A DNA stretch of 64,000 nt, taken from the NCBI RefSeq assembly GCF_000220395.1, contig NW_004087063.1:1-64000 (forward strand). Direction: 5' to 3'. The position numbers and the translations under genes are program-made. Below are positions 12,192 to 24,108 of this stretch, piece by piece; the stretch's first letter is position 1; each line of letters opens with the position of its first letter. The notes under the pieces are model-generated. The model worked only from the letters and a program-made list of their open reading frames with translations. It had not been told where the DNA came from and made no database searches. This stretch comes from Ichthyophthirius multifiliis (Eukaryota; Ciliophora; Oligohymenophorea; Hymenostomatida).

Positions 12192-12785
12192 ATGTTAAAT
12201 TAAATAAAAAATTGTATCTTAATATACGCTCCGTTTAAAATGCTTTTCATGGTAAAAAATAATCAAATTAGGATTACGAAACAAATAATATCTTAAAAAA
12301 GAGAACCAAATAAAAAACCAAAAAATAAAATTTATTAAGCAAATAAAAATTCAATCGTGAAAAATAAAGAAAATAATTAATTGTCTTCTTCTTTAATAAT
12401 TAAACAAGAAAATAGTAAAGAAATTAGATACAGACCTTTTAAATTTGTATTTTTACCAAATTTTTACTAGAGTAAAATCAAAAAACTAAATATGAAAATA
12501 TCCTTTCAATTTTTAAATATTTTAGATATTAGTAAAGAATAATAAAATATTAATAAATATTAAACTAAAAAGTTGATTCATTATATAAAAAATCAAAACT
12601 AATTCACTTAAATATATAGAATACTTTATTTACATAATAAAAATCTAAATGAGGAAATTTTTTTTTATCGAAAACAATTTAGTTAGATTTGTAATAAATA
12701 AATAATTAATAATAGAAATAAATATAGTTAATTATTTTTATCTAAAGTTTGTATTAATTCAAAAGAAAACTATAAAACGTTGTGA
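12192..12785 (+). CDS. basic hypothetical protein
   Basis: One uninterrupted frame of 198 codons from ATG 12192 (a second ATG in frame at 12240) to TGA 12783-12785. The product is rich in Lys, Asn and Gln, with an ordered patch (KEIRYRPFKFVFLPNFYQSK) in the middle and no signal peptide or membrane segment. No family recognised. A continuation after the stop in another frame (CESANLYESNYLL near 12783-12820) reads just as well, so the TGA may be false and the protein longer, with a one-base slip in the AAAA just before it. A/T richness makes TGA rare, so length alone is weak evidence; residue variety supports coding. Confidence 0.5.
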
Positions 12786-12829
12786 AAGTGCTAATTTATA
12801 TGAGTCTAATTATCTTTTATAAAGAAAGG

Positions 12830-13550
12830 CAAAAAAGTAAATAAATGTTATTCTGATATTACAAAATTAATTTCTTATATTTTTTTAAAAATACATTTAT
12901 AAAATATATAAGTTTAATATGTAAAGTTATATATTTAATATTTGGTTTTTAAAATTTTTTATAAGATACCCTTTATCATTAAATACTTTGGTTATTTTAA
13001 ATAAATGAGTTAAAAAATAATAATTTTATAAGAAACAATTAAAATATATTATAGAGTAAAATAATTTTATAAAAATTTTATATTGCTTGTTCTTATAATT
13101 TTTTAAAAAAACTTCTTCTACAAAATTAAAGAGATGAAAAAAAATTAATGTTTTTTTTTATGATTAAATTTTTATAAAAAATAAAAAACAATATATACTT
13201 CTAAGATTTAATTAGTTTATTTTCAATTTATAATTTTAAATTTATTAACAAAAAATATATAATATTATATCCTTATATATTTAAAAGCCTCTTCATTCCT
13301 TATTATTATTTTAATAATATAAGAAATAATATATTCTGTAAATATATAAAATATGCATATAAAATTTAAAGTAAATTTCTTTATTTTTTAATAATTTTTT
13401 TTTAAAAAATATATATAATATTAATAGAAAACAAATTTAAAAAATATTCAACAAAATAATAAGTAAAAGCTATTGGTTTCTAATAAGTAAAATGCGATAT
13501 TTAATATTTTTATTTATTTTTAATTTTTGTTTATATTTTATAAAAAAATA
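12830..13550. other. A/T-rich stretch, nothing recognised
   Basis: Long A/T tracts with no frame of convincing residue composition. Confidence 0.5.
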
Positions 13551-13551
13551 A

Positions 13552-13800
13552 TTAATCATAAATCATTATGTACATAGTTTTTTTTAAAAAAGCATAAATA
13601 TGGTAGAAATTGATTAATTTCATTGTCATTAAATTTGATTCCACAAAAAGCCTAATTATATTATTTTTCTTCAAATTTAATTTTATAATCATTAATAAAT
13701 TTTTATATATGCCCACTTTAAAAAGGATATTGTTTGTTTTCTTCACAAAAATATTTGTATATTCCTTTTTTAATAATATGTTTCCATAATAACAATACAT
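13552..13800. other. open frames on both strands, probably not a gene by itself
   Basis: The minus strand has an 82-codon ATG frame free of all three stop codons, with few Gln codons. The plus strand has a TGA-free frame with more variety (KAQLYYFSSNLILQSL, ICPLQKGYCLFSS). The plus reading could be an upstream part of the gene at 13965-14591. Neither has a recognisable family. Confidence 0.25.
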
Positions 13801-13964
13801 AAATTATTTATTTAATTAGTATTGAATAGTTTCCTTTTAAGATTTATATACTTCTTTTTTCTTATTTTCTAATTATTATTAAATATCTATTATCATGTAT
13901 CCTATAAAAATAAAATGAGTTTGATTTCTGAAAAAAAAAAGTATGTCAGGGTTTTGATTCTCTG

Positions 13965-14591
13965 AATATAGTTTTTATCGCTATAAAAAACGCTAGTTCA
14001 TAATTATAAAAGCAGACAAAATAATTTTTTAAAAGCATTTTATTCTTATTTATTAGATAACAATCAAATGTTTGAAAATCTATTTTTTTTGCAAATATTA
14101 ATATAAGCTCGCGCATTTAAAGTATAAAAAATTATATAACAAAATTACTAAGTCCTCACAATACTTCTATATTTAGAAAATCAAACAACTGTTATTTTTA
14201 TAATTTAGACAGTAACTATTAATCAATACTTTTAATTTCACCAATTTTTTTTTAAGAAATAGGACATTATACTTTTAAATCTTATTTAAAATCGTTACCA
14301 AAATTATTAGCTTACTTTTATATTTATTCATTTTATAATTTTCTTTCGAATTTGTTTTTAAAATATTCAGGAATTTGTGCTTTGATTCTATTAAAATCTA
14401 TATTTATTTATAAAAATAAACAAAATTTAAAATAAAAATATCATTAAATACCTTAAGGCTATAAATTATATAAAAAAATAAGAAATAATATAAAAATATC
14501 CTTCATTAATTTTTTTAATTAATTTTATGTTCTTTATTTTTAAATAAATTAACTTTATTTAAAAGTAAATTTATATCTAATGTTTATGTGA
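13965..14591 (+). CDS. probable protein-coding exon(s), function unknown
   Basis: A TGA-free frame begins after 13965 and encodes a hydrophilic part (LVHNYKSRQNNFLKAF) up to FENLFF, then changes frame in an eight-T run (14083-14090) and goes on as ANINISSRIQSIKNYITK, a Cys/Tyr/Asn-rich part, and a hydrophobic tail (YFYIYSFYNFLSNLF) up to a TGA at 14589-14591. The two halves join smoothly if one T is missing from the run. The start codon or 5' exons were not found. One or two membrane segments are likely at the C-terminus. No family recognised. Confidence 0.45.
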
Positions 14592-14879
14592 ATATTTTAA
14601 ATTATTAGAAAAGTTATTTATTATATATAGTGATATAAAAACTAAGAATTTCATAAAAAAAAAATACGAAAAAGCGGAATGCGAAAATTATAAATATAAT
14701 AAGTAAAAAATAATTAATCGGTAGCTAAGAAAAAAATTTAATTAAATAAAAAAAAAATGATAAAATTAAAATATATTACATAATACACTTAAAAAGTTGA
14801 AGTAATAAGAGATTTAAGTGTTTATTAATTAATATTTATAAAAAAAAAAAAGTTTTATGTTTAAAAAAAAAACAATAGA

Positions 14880-14950
14880 ATATAAATATATATATATATA
14901 TATAATTTAATTTAATTTAATTTAATTTAATTTAATTTATATTTAATTTA
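14880..14950. repeat. TA dinucleotide tract followed by (TTTAA)n pentanucleotide repeat
   Basis: An alternating TA tract at about 14885-14904 runs into six or seven copies of TTTAA (about 14906-14940). It lies in an intergenic region between two + strand genes. Confidence 0.9.
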
Positions 14951-15383
14951 ACTTACCAACAATTATTTTATTTAATATCATTATCTAGATTTATATTTTT
15001 ATAATTGTATGGATGCTAAAAATTATTTTTATTTTGTATCTAACTTCTTTCCTTTTAACAAATTCTTTTATTATAATAATATCATAATTTTTTTATATAT
15101 TTTAAGTTAGAATTATCATTAATAATTTATAAATTTTTTACTATTTAATTTATATTATTTAATGTATTCTCAAATAATTATATATATATTATTTTTTATT
15201 TATTTTTTAAATCCTTTTTTTAAATTCTATAAATTATATATTGTACAAACAATATTTTTTTATAATTTTATAATTAATAAATAAAAATTAATATCAATAA
15301 TCAAATAAAAAAAGATTGAAATATAATATATATAAAAAATACAATTCTTATTTTTTTAAAAAAAGCAATAATAAAAAATAAAA

Positions 15384-17168
15384 ATGTTTACTTAAGTAGA
15401 TTTTGATAATTTATAAGAAATATTATATGCGAAAGATACATATTAAATGGAATAAATATATCAATTATATTTAAAAAAATTTTAAAATGAAAATTTATTT
15501 AAACCATGTTCAATGTTATTAATGCTTTTAAAATAAAATGTAAAAATATGATATTAATACTTTTTTTATAAATTTAAATTAATTCTTTTAAAAAAATTTA
15601 AGCTTATAAGTGAAAAACAACGATTAATTTCTATTTTTATTATTTTGGAATCATATAAATATGAATAAAAGCAAAATCCTTTTATTATAAATTTAATTTA
15701 AGCGCTTTTATAATAATATGATATTTTTGAATATAAGTTTTTTTATTAATTGCTTAATTTTTAACAATAAAAAGATAAAGAAATTGTATTATATTACTAA
15801 AATAATTTTTATTTTTTTATTTTTATAAATATTAATTATTTAATTATAAAATATTTAAATTTTTAGTATTTAAAAACAGAATTAAGAAGCATTATAGAAG
15901 ATGAAAAAAGCTAATTTCTAAGTAATAATTATAATTACTAATTTTATGTAGACAGATTAAAAGAAACAAAATAAAAATATATAGATTAATTACCAAAGGT
16001 AAATAAAAATATATTAAAATGAAATATAAAATTAATTTATAATTGTAAAAAAAATTATGTAATATATTGTTAATTAATATATCACAGAATATACATTAAT
16101 ATAATTATGGTTCCTACAATTACTTACCAGATTAAAATACAGCAAAGTTAAAATAAGTTTATAAATATATGTATATTTTTTAAAAAGTCCATAAAATTAT
16201 CTTGATTAAGTAAATATTTCATAACTAGAATACAATACATTTATTCCAGATGTAATGTGTCCGATTCCCTAGGAAGAAGAATTACAAAGTTTCGAAGTAA
16301 ATAAAAGTACAATTTTCAAGCATTTATATTTATAAAAATAAATAAATTAAAAAAAAGCCTGAATGGTTAAATCCAGGTATGATTCCTGAATAACTTTGGG
16401 ATTATAAAATATGCTCTACAAATGACAAGAATACATTATTGTAAGAATTATTAATAAAAGCATATGATAAAGCTTTAACATAAGATGAATCTGAAGTTTT
16501 TAAAAAAATATTTTTAATTAAAAAAAATCAAAATTTAGAATTTTAAAACTGAAATTGATTCAATTAATGTTAATATAAACGAAATATATTTGGATGTTGA
16601 ATCTCTACCTTAATTAATTAAGCATAATAGCAAAATTGCAAGCTAAGTATTAATAAAAGTTTCGACACAAAAGCAATTTAATTTGTAAAAACATTATTAA
16701 AAATTACTATTTTATAATAATTATAAAAAGATATTTGGATAAATTATAAGGATTAGATTTCACATTATAATCAATGGAAGTAGTTAATGATTTAATAAAT
16801 AATGTCAATATACCAAAAGAGTTTATATATTTATATATAAGTAACTGTATAGTACATTGTGAAAATATGAAAAAAGTAAAAAAAAAATTATTTACTATAA
16901 ATTTAAAAAAAATAATAAAGGAAAAAAGTGCGCATTAAAGATTAGTAAGACTTTTATGTGTTTTTATAAAATCTTTAATAAAAAATGATGCAATAAATCC
17001 CAAAGAAAATTTTATTGAAGTATTTTTTTTTATAAAATTAAAAATATAAATAATTTTTTTTAAAAGTTACAAGCATTTTGTATTGAAAACTCAAAAATAC
17101 CAGAAGCAGCGAATTTATTTAAAACCTTAAAAGATATAGATATAGATTAATAAAAGAAAAGTAATTGA
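15384..17168 (+). CDS. CNOT11: CCR4-NOT complex subunit 11
   Basis: Multi-exon gene for the CNOT11 subunit, which with CNOT10 binds the N-terminal part of the CNOT1 scaffold of the main cytoplasmic deadenylase. The C-terminal half matches the conserved domain strongly: [46 protein letters not shown] and [17 protein letters not shown], in that order, then LKDIDID and TGA at 17166-17168. The middle has an ordered segment, [16 protein letters not shown] preceded by [15 protein letters not shown]. The N-terminal exon (15384-15539, MFTQVDFDNLQEIL) is joined to [12 protein letters not shown] by a 63-nt intron (15540-15602); another intron begins at 15786. About nine exons in all; the join between exons 3 and 4 (about 16000-16135) is the least certain. 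The C-terminal exons are in phase without any shift, and no break was found. Confidence 0.9.
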
Positions 17169-18138
17169 ATAATTAATAGAATATCAAATGAATATATTTA
17201 AAAAATTATGATAATAAAAATATAAAACTATCAAAATATATATATATATATATGTATTTTTTTGACAAAATCGTTTTCGAAATAATTTTGGTTAAATTAA
17301 TTAAGCATCTTCTATCTTCTATCTCTATCACTGATTGAGTATATAATTTATTATTTAGTAAATATATTTATGTTTTTCAATAATAATTCTTTTGATAATT
17401 TAATTATTTTGCGGTTAATCACTCAATTAATGTTTCTAAATTTTTTATAAAAAAATTAATTTTAAATTCTTAAAATAAAGAATTCAACAAAAAATTAAAC
17501 AAACAAATTTTTTCTATGAAAATCTTTTTATTATTTGTTCGTATTGTTTTTTGTATTTTTTTAATATCAATAAAAAAAAAGGTTATTAAAAAATTACTTT
17601 TTAATTTAATTTTTTTTTTCGTATTATGGAATTATATTTTTGTAATATATAAAAAAATTAAATTTAATAAAGATTAGCTAATTTTTTTTGTTATAGATAG
17701 AGATTTTAAATAAACTTATATAGAAATAAAAAAAAATATATGAAAATTAATAAAAAATTAGGAATAACTTAAATTTATTTTTAATTAATAAAGCATATTT
17801 TAAATAGATATGACAAAATCTTATAAATAATTTAAACTAATAAAAGAAATATTTATAAATCTAAAAAAATATTTTTATTATAAATTATATCTAAATATTT
17901 ACTTTGTAAAAATTTTTAATCATAAAAGCTAATGATTAAGATAATTTAAAAAAATAAACAAAACACAAAGCTATTTTTAACTTTAGTTATTTAAAATATT
18001 ATTTTAAAATAATAATGTTTTTCAATAAATAAAAATATATTTTTTATTTATTTAAACATTTTTTAGTTATATATTATTATATTTTATTCAATTTATTTTT
18101 CACAAACATCTTTTTATATTAATTATTATAAAAATAAA
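17169..18138. other. intergenic region between convergent genes
   Basis: A/T-rich. A short TGA-ended frame at 17516-17743 starts with a hydrophobic stretch, but its composition gives no real support. Nothing else was seen. Confidence 0.5.
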
Positions 18139-19563
18139 TCAAAATTTAAATGAATTTAAAAAAAGTCCAATCTTATTAAAAAGTCCTGAATTATTTGGTG
18201 AAATTTTAAACCCAATTGCCAATTCAAAAGCTATATGCTCACTATTATAATTATATAAATTGAAATCTACATTAAGCTAGTTCATCATAACAGCCCTTTC
18301 AAAAAGTTCCTATTTATTGTAAGGTTAAAAAATAAATTAGATTTCCTTTAAAGATCTAGTATATTATACATATTCCTAAAATATCATAAAAGCGAATTAT
18401 TTCTTTTCTTAGCAAAAACTAATGACCAAATCATTTCCAAGAAAAACGCAAGCTTTACTTTGTGAAAAGTATCCATCTTTTAAAATAAGTACGGAACCAA
18501 GTTTAAATTTATTCGCCAAAACTTAAATATCAATATTTATGAAGTCTTAATCTTCATGAAAAACCACTTTTGAAAAAATATCTAAATATTTCTATGCATT
18601 AATAACTTTTTCAAGATCTTTACTAAATAAATGGAATAAAAAATCAAACTTAATATTAGAGTCGTCCCAAAAGTTTATTAACTAGATGTTTTGTTCATCA
18701 AAAAATGCAAATATGGCACTAATATTGTTCTACTTTTTATCTATTTAATATTATTTTTTTTGTCCTTCATTATGAAAAACCTCTATTTTTTTCCAAAAAA
18801 TTGTATAATGGATAATTAAAAATTTCTAATTATAATATTTAAATGAATCAAAGTCCTATATACAATCTATTTTTTCTATTATTTACGGATTTATCATTTT
18901 TATTATTTAGTTTGTTATATAAATATATTAATTATCATCTATTATTTTCGAATTTAAAGAAAAATATTATTATTCTTATTCTTAGTTTACGTATTAGGGA
19001 ATTTTTTTTTCCAAAATTAATTTAAAATTATTTTCTTTTTCATAAAAAATTAAGTCTTTTTTCTTTATAAAAATATCTGATAAATCGTTAAAAAATATAT
19101 CCTTTATTCTTGTATCATATAAATGGTTTAATTTTTCTAGAATAAACTCTATTTCTTAATTCTATTAGTTTTCAAAATTTTCAAAATCATATTAATAAAT
19201 TTAATTTTTTGCGGATAAATATGTCATATTATTGCTTTTGGATACTATTATTAAAGAATTTATTTAATATCCATAGTCTGTAGGGGTTATTTCATACGCT
19301 TTTAAAAATTTCAAAAAAAATTTCAAAGATGGGGACTCAATGATTTTGTATAGAAGTGTATTTTTATGAATTTTTAATATTTATATTTTATATAATATTG
19401 TTTACCACCATATAAATTTCGATTTAGAAAATATATATAAAGATTCTTTATATTTTAACTGATTTATTTCAATTTATGAGGATAGTTAGTATTATTTTTC
19501 TACTTCCTTTTTTGTTTTTGAATCTAATTAAATAAATTAAATTTTTTTTTTTTGGTTTTCCAT
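18139..19563 (-). CDS. LRAT-like domain protein lacking the usual catalytic residues
   Basis: A single intron-free frame of 475 codons, ATG at 19563 and TGA at 18139-18141. The first 270 residues are hydrophilic with no recognised domain. The C-terminal part resembles the LRAT/NlpC-P60 fold: KLGSVLILKDGYFSQSKACV then FLGNDLVISF matches the family pattern G(D/S)-hydrophobic-x5-Y-x-H-W-A-V-Y-x-G...V-I-H, and near residues 437-447 NYNSEHIAFEL matches the NCEHFA box. In active enzymes the His of the first block and the Cys of NCEH form the catalytic pair (acyl transfer or deamidation). Here the His is absent and the Cys is Ser (NSEH), so a thiol enzyme is unlikely. Alternatives are a Ser-based activity or a structural role. 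The similarity is motif-level only. Confidence 0.6.
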
Positions 19564-19734
19564 ATTTGCTAATTTATTTTTTATTATTATATTAAAAGAT
19601 TATATTTTTATTTTGTAATATTATTTTTGTTAGATTAATATGTAATAAAAAAAATTAAAAGATTAAATTATTTGTTTTAAATATTTAAAATCTACGATAA
19701 TTTATTTTATAAAATTAAACATCACATCTTACTA

Positions 19735-19946
19735 TCAAAAAATTTCAGGGGTAAATAGTAGAAGTAAAAAATTATTATTTAATTAGCAAATACCCTAATA
19801 CAAACATATATATATTTATTTTCTGTTTATTTACTAAAATTCTAATCTCATTAATAATTCCTCGAAATTCGATTTTAATGGTATTTTCTAAATAGATGAT
19901 TTTCATCTTACCATACAAATTCGTTCTATTCTTGATTAGTAGCCAT
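19735..19946 (-). CDS. small two-exon protein, possibly MED31-like
   Basis: Minus strand: ATG at 19946, exon 1 of 30 nt (MATNQEQNEF), a 29-nt intron (19916-19888, GTATGG...TTTAG), then exon 2 beginning KIPLKSNFEELLMRLEF and running to TGA at 19735-19737 (60 residues). Without the splice exon 1 closes after 32 codons. The RLEF and the position in the protein recall Mediator subunit MED31 (family: ELEFVQxLANPxYLxFLA). If a further intron starts in GTAAAT near 19835, the next exon reads VFANQIIIFYF...LKFFD, which resembles that block more closely. Still, the conserved NYLKYLxYW part was not found with confidence. So this is a real-looking small gene with a tentative name. Confidence 0.42.
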
Positions 19947-19949
19947 ATT

Positions 19950-20600
19950 AGAAAAATTAAATAGTATACATATTTATTATATACTAAAAGTTCATATTAA
20001 TAATTCAGGTTGTCATTATGATCGACTTTAGTTTAAAATATAAGTAGACATAAGAAAAATTAAATAATTTTAATATTTATTCGTAAAAAAATTAATATTA
20101 ATTTAGCATTAATTGCTCATAAATTAAACTAAATAATTCAAAATCAAAAACTTTATTAACTAATTATTTCTCCGTATATAAAAATATTAAGAAACAATAA
20201 ATTATCAAATAAAATTTAATAATATAATTTAAAGCTTTTTTATTCAACTAAATATATTCAATACTTATAATACTTATCGTTAATAGATCTAATAGTTAAT
20301 ATAACTCCTATATTAATTTAATCACGAAATAAAATAAAAGGAATATTTTATAATTAAAAGATATAATATACCTAACTAGAGCATTTTTAATTTTATGATA
20401 AAGTATTCATAAGCTAAAAATTTTTTATATAAAAAATAAATAATAAAATACATCAATAATTTTAATTCAAATAAAAAAAAGAAATTTTACAATAATAATG
20501 AATTTCTGAAAACTTAACAAAAAATCAGTATTCAACATGTTTATTAAAAAGAAAATTCTTAAAAATACCTATAAAAATCCTTCTTTTATCCAAAGAAAAA
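19950..20600. other. A/T-rich stretch, nothing recognised
   Basis: Unstructured, no convincing frame. A 5' region for the minus-strand gene at 19735-19946 must lie in the first part. Confidence 0.5.
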
Positions 20601-20768
20601 GTAATTTAAAAATATTTTTAAATAAATCATTTAATTATTTGAGTTATTTTTTAACTAAAACTTAAACTTTATTTAAATTCTCCCTAATAATAAATAAATA
20701 CTTCATTATTTTTTAAAATTAATAATAAGTTTTTTTGAAATAATATTTTTGAGTCGAAATAAAATTTT

Positions 20769-21026
20769 ATGCCTAAAAGTAGCATTCATATATTTTTCTA
20801 AATTTTTTTGAAAGAATTATTTCAAAACCCTGTAAGTTTTAATGCTTTAGGCATTCCAAATTATTTTAATTAATCCATATCATTTAAAGAATCAAAATTA
20901 CTATAAAAATAATTAAACCTAAGGCAAAAATATTTTATTAAAGAAAAAGGCTTACCAAATAAAAATAAGTAAATAATTGAATTATAAGAAAATTCAATTA
21001 TACAGAATTTTATTCTACCTTATTGA
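20769..21026 (+). CDS. possible 85-residue protein; opposite strand also coding-like
   Basis: ATG 20769 to TGA 21024-21026, uninterrupted. The product is hydrophilic with good variety (NALGIPNYFNQSISFKES, KEKGLPNKNKQIIELQ). However, the minus strand across 20600-21250 also holds protein-like pieces (SAVLYEEINIQCEEQFKILK near 21190-21120; MNYKIRKQIIRPVNLFNILD near 21092-21030; LQGFEIILSKKFRKIYECYF near 20850-20790) and a clean GT...AG intron candidate (GTAAGCC...CCTTAG, about 20954-20918). I cannot decide between the strands; only one is likely to be real. Confidence 0.35.
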
Positions 21027-21259
21027 TTTTATCTAAAATATTAAAAAGATTAACTGGACGGATTATTTACTTTCGTATTTTATAATTCATTTTTTTATTT
21101 TTCCGGTAAAATAGCACTATATAAATCCTTTTAATATTTTAAATTATTCTTCACATTGTATATTAATTTCCTCATAAAGAACAGCAGATTATTTATTTTA
21201 CTGTTTTTCTTATTACCAAGAGGTCTTTAAAAATAAATAATATTTAGTATATTTTTTTA

Positions 21260-22290
21260 TCAAAGATTATATCTTTCAATATTCTATGATTAGCTTTTTT
21301 TCTTTTTATAAACATATTATGTAAAATTTATTGTAAGTAACTTCAAAATATTAGCAAAACTGATATTTTATTTAAAAAATAATCATACGCTAAATGGATT
21401 GATTATTAATGAAAAGTTTCATAATATTAATTTTCTCAGCCGTTTCAGACTAAACTAATTTTTTATAATATGAAGTTAATATTATATAATTCAATTTTTT
21501 TATTTAATTTTGGTTTTGTAAATATAATAAAGTATAATAAAGCTACATAAATATTTTAAAAAAGATAGAAAAAAAATTTTAAGACTAAATAAATCTAAAT
21601 TCACTTAAAAAAATTTAGTAATAGTTATTGCACATATTTCAAAATATAGAATTTTCTAATAAATTTTGTTTAATCCTTAAAATTTTATTATATTTATATT
21701 TACTATGTAATCAAGAATCGAAATCGCAATTATTTTATTTTTATTCAATTTAGAAAAAAAAAAAAATAGTAGCTTATAAAAAACTTTTTTTAAATATTTA
21801 TAAAATATTAGTTGCTTGATTTTTTCTTAAAACTTAGAAATATAAATATTGAATTTATATAATTTTATAGGATTGAGAAAAAAATGACTTATTTAAATGT
21901 TTGTAATTTTGATGTTATTTGTAATTAAAAAATTTAATATATTACTAGAAAAAATTATTTTGGTTAAGAATTTTTTTCAATTTTGAAACAACTAGATTAT
22001 TTATTTTGAAAAAAAAAAAAAATGTTTTTCTGTAAAAAGTAATGTATTTATTACAATTATATTTATATTTTAAAAAATTATTAATTTAACACGTTATATT
22101 TTAATTTCAAAATATAATTTAATTAGAAATTATAAAAAATTGTTACTATTATAAGAAATCCAATAAATTTTTGAATATATATATAATGTTATATAATAAA
22201 AACAAAAATTAAACATATTAGTTAAAATCATAACATATTTTTACTTTAAATATTCGAATTCTTATTATAATAACTATCTTTAAATAATGA
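21260..22290. other. A/T-rich stretch, nothing recognised
   Basis: No convincing gene. It lies downstream of the minus-strand metalloprotease gene and includes a poly-A tract near 22010. Confidence 0.5.
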
Positions 22291-22296
22291 TGATCT

Positions 22297-24108
22297 TCAT
22301 GCTTGCATACATTAACCATTTTTATTCAGTGATGCCAAAAATAAACATTCGGTGCAATTATTAGCTGCTCCTCCATTACATCTTTTACATGAAGTATGAC
22401 ATTAATAGCATTTTGAACCATTTTTAAAATAACCATGAGGACAATAGTCTTAACAAGTTCCATTAGGACCAATTATTTAATTACCAGAACATTATTATAC
22501 ACATTATCCTTTTTCTACTGCTTTATTACATCTTATAGAACAATCAATACCCCCATATCCATATAAGCATAAACAAACTCCTTTTACACAAACACCATAA
22601 GAGCTACAATAATTCTTGCATTAAGGAAAAAAATCACAGAATTAAGAAAATGAAGAAGGACAAACAATTTTACCATAATTACTATTTTTAGGAATAATCA
22701 TTAATGCTTCTCCTTCTTTAGTACAAACAACTTATCTTTTTATTTAAGGAAAGAATACAGTAATAGTTTTCATATCTGGAGAGCATTAAAAAATATGACA
22801 TCTTCTTTAACTATCTTGAATTACTTCAACTCCATTAGAGCTTGTAGAAGTAAAGCATCTACTATTAGTACCAAAATATTCTAATAAAAAACTATTACTC
22901 GTATTCAAATAATTATTTTAAAAAGAAGTACACAATTTATTCTAATAAATACTTTTAATTTAACATCTATCTGTGTAAGGAGTAGCAGAAGGTTCTCCAT
23001 ATCCATCATTTTCGAAAGAACATTAAATTCCTTTTTATTTTGGGAACTCACTAAAGCTTTTTTGTTTACTGTAGCATCCATCAATTACAAATGAGCATCC
23101 TTTTCCTCTACCCCAATAAAGTTTTTATGACATGTTTTCATCTACTTCAGTATAATAACCAGTATCTCTTAATAAAGCAACAGTAAAAATTGATAATTAA
23201 GTACCTGAATTTACTCGACTTGAAATCATGATTTCATTTTAGACAAGTAGTTATTCCCAATGCGAACCTAAAGAGCCATCTTCTCCTTGGTTTTCAAGTT
23301 ACATACCTTCCATAACAGGACAATCAAAATATTTCCTAGCAGTTAAAACAATGTTTTTTGTTTAAACTATTTTTGTTGGTAGACCTCTAAAGGTTACTAC
23401 TTTTATTATTTAATTTACTCCACTTTTTCCATAATATTAGCCTGTCTTAGGATTTATCCAAAATTACATTTGGAATCCATTAAAACCTAGGATATGTAAA
23501 ATCTCATGGATAGTAGTTTCTAGATCACTCTAAAATTATTCATGGCTTTATTATTAACCAACTTTAGCCAAATTAAATAAAATTCTACCAAAAGAAGGTC
23601 TCATGTATTAATCATTGTAACCACAAATCTAAGCGCTTGCTAAATGTCTACTTTACGGAGTATTTTAAGCTATAATATAAATATGTAAATCAGAATTAGG
23701 AATACCTTAGGATACAGCAGAAGTAGGTATTTAAACACCTGAGCAATCTAAGTACCATATTTTACTATTAGACGGAAAATAGTTATTTCCTTAAATTGAG
23801 TTTAATTTTAAAAGTTTACTAAAAAATGATCTCGAAGCTTCCATTAATCTAGCTATATATTCAAGCAAAGGTTAACTTATAGTTTTACCAAGAAATTTGT
23901 AATCATAAGTTATTCTAATTGGATAGCTTACTTTAACCAATTAATTATATTAAAGAATTCGTTTAGGCTATATTTCTGAATCATCTAATAGTTTTATTCT
24001 ATCAAACAATTCCCTTTGCAACTCGTGATTAATACATTTATGTGTATACACGATATCGAATAGGAAAAAAAACACGAGAATAAATAAAATTATTTTTTAA
24101 TTATGCAT
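22297..24108 (-). CDS. leishmanolysin (GP63)-like zinc metalloprotease, family M8
   Basis: One uninterrupted frame of 604 codons (603 residues) from ATG at 24108 to TGA at 22297. A signal peptide covers residues 1-22 (basic start, ILFILVFFFLF, then DIVYT). The M8 active site HEILH is at 201-205, followed by ILGF, and the distant third zinc ligand His is in GSHWE (283). Met-turn and Cys-rich segments follow (YWGRGKGCSF, CPVMEGMQ). The last 150 residues are a string of Cys-rich, EGF/furin-like modules (CKNYCSSYGVCVKGVCLC, then CSGNQI, CQDYCPHGYF, CHTSCKRCNGG). There is no C-terminal hydrophobic segment for a GPI anchor or membrane span, so a secreted or lumenal enzyme is likely. Expanded M8 families are well known in ciliates. 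Intron-free, unlike most neighbours, and intact. Confidence 0.93.

Noticed and set aside
17516-17743. 75-codon frame with a hydrophobic start
   Set aside because: Composition fits chance and nothing supports splicing or homology.
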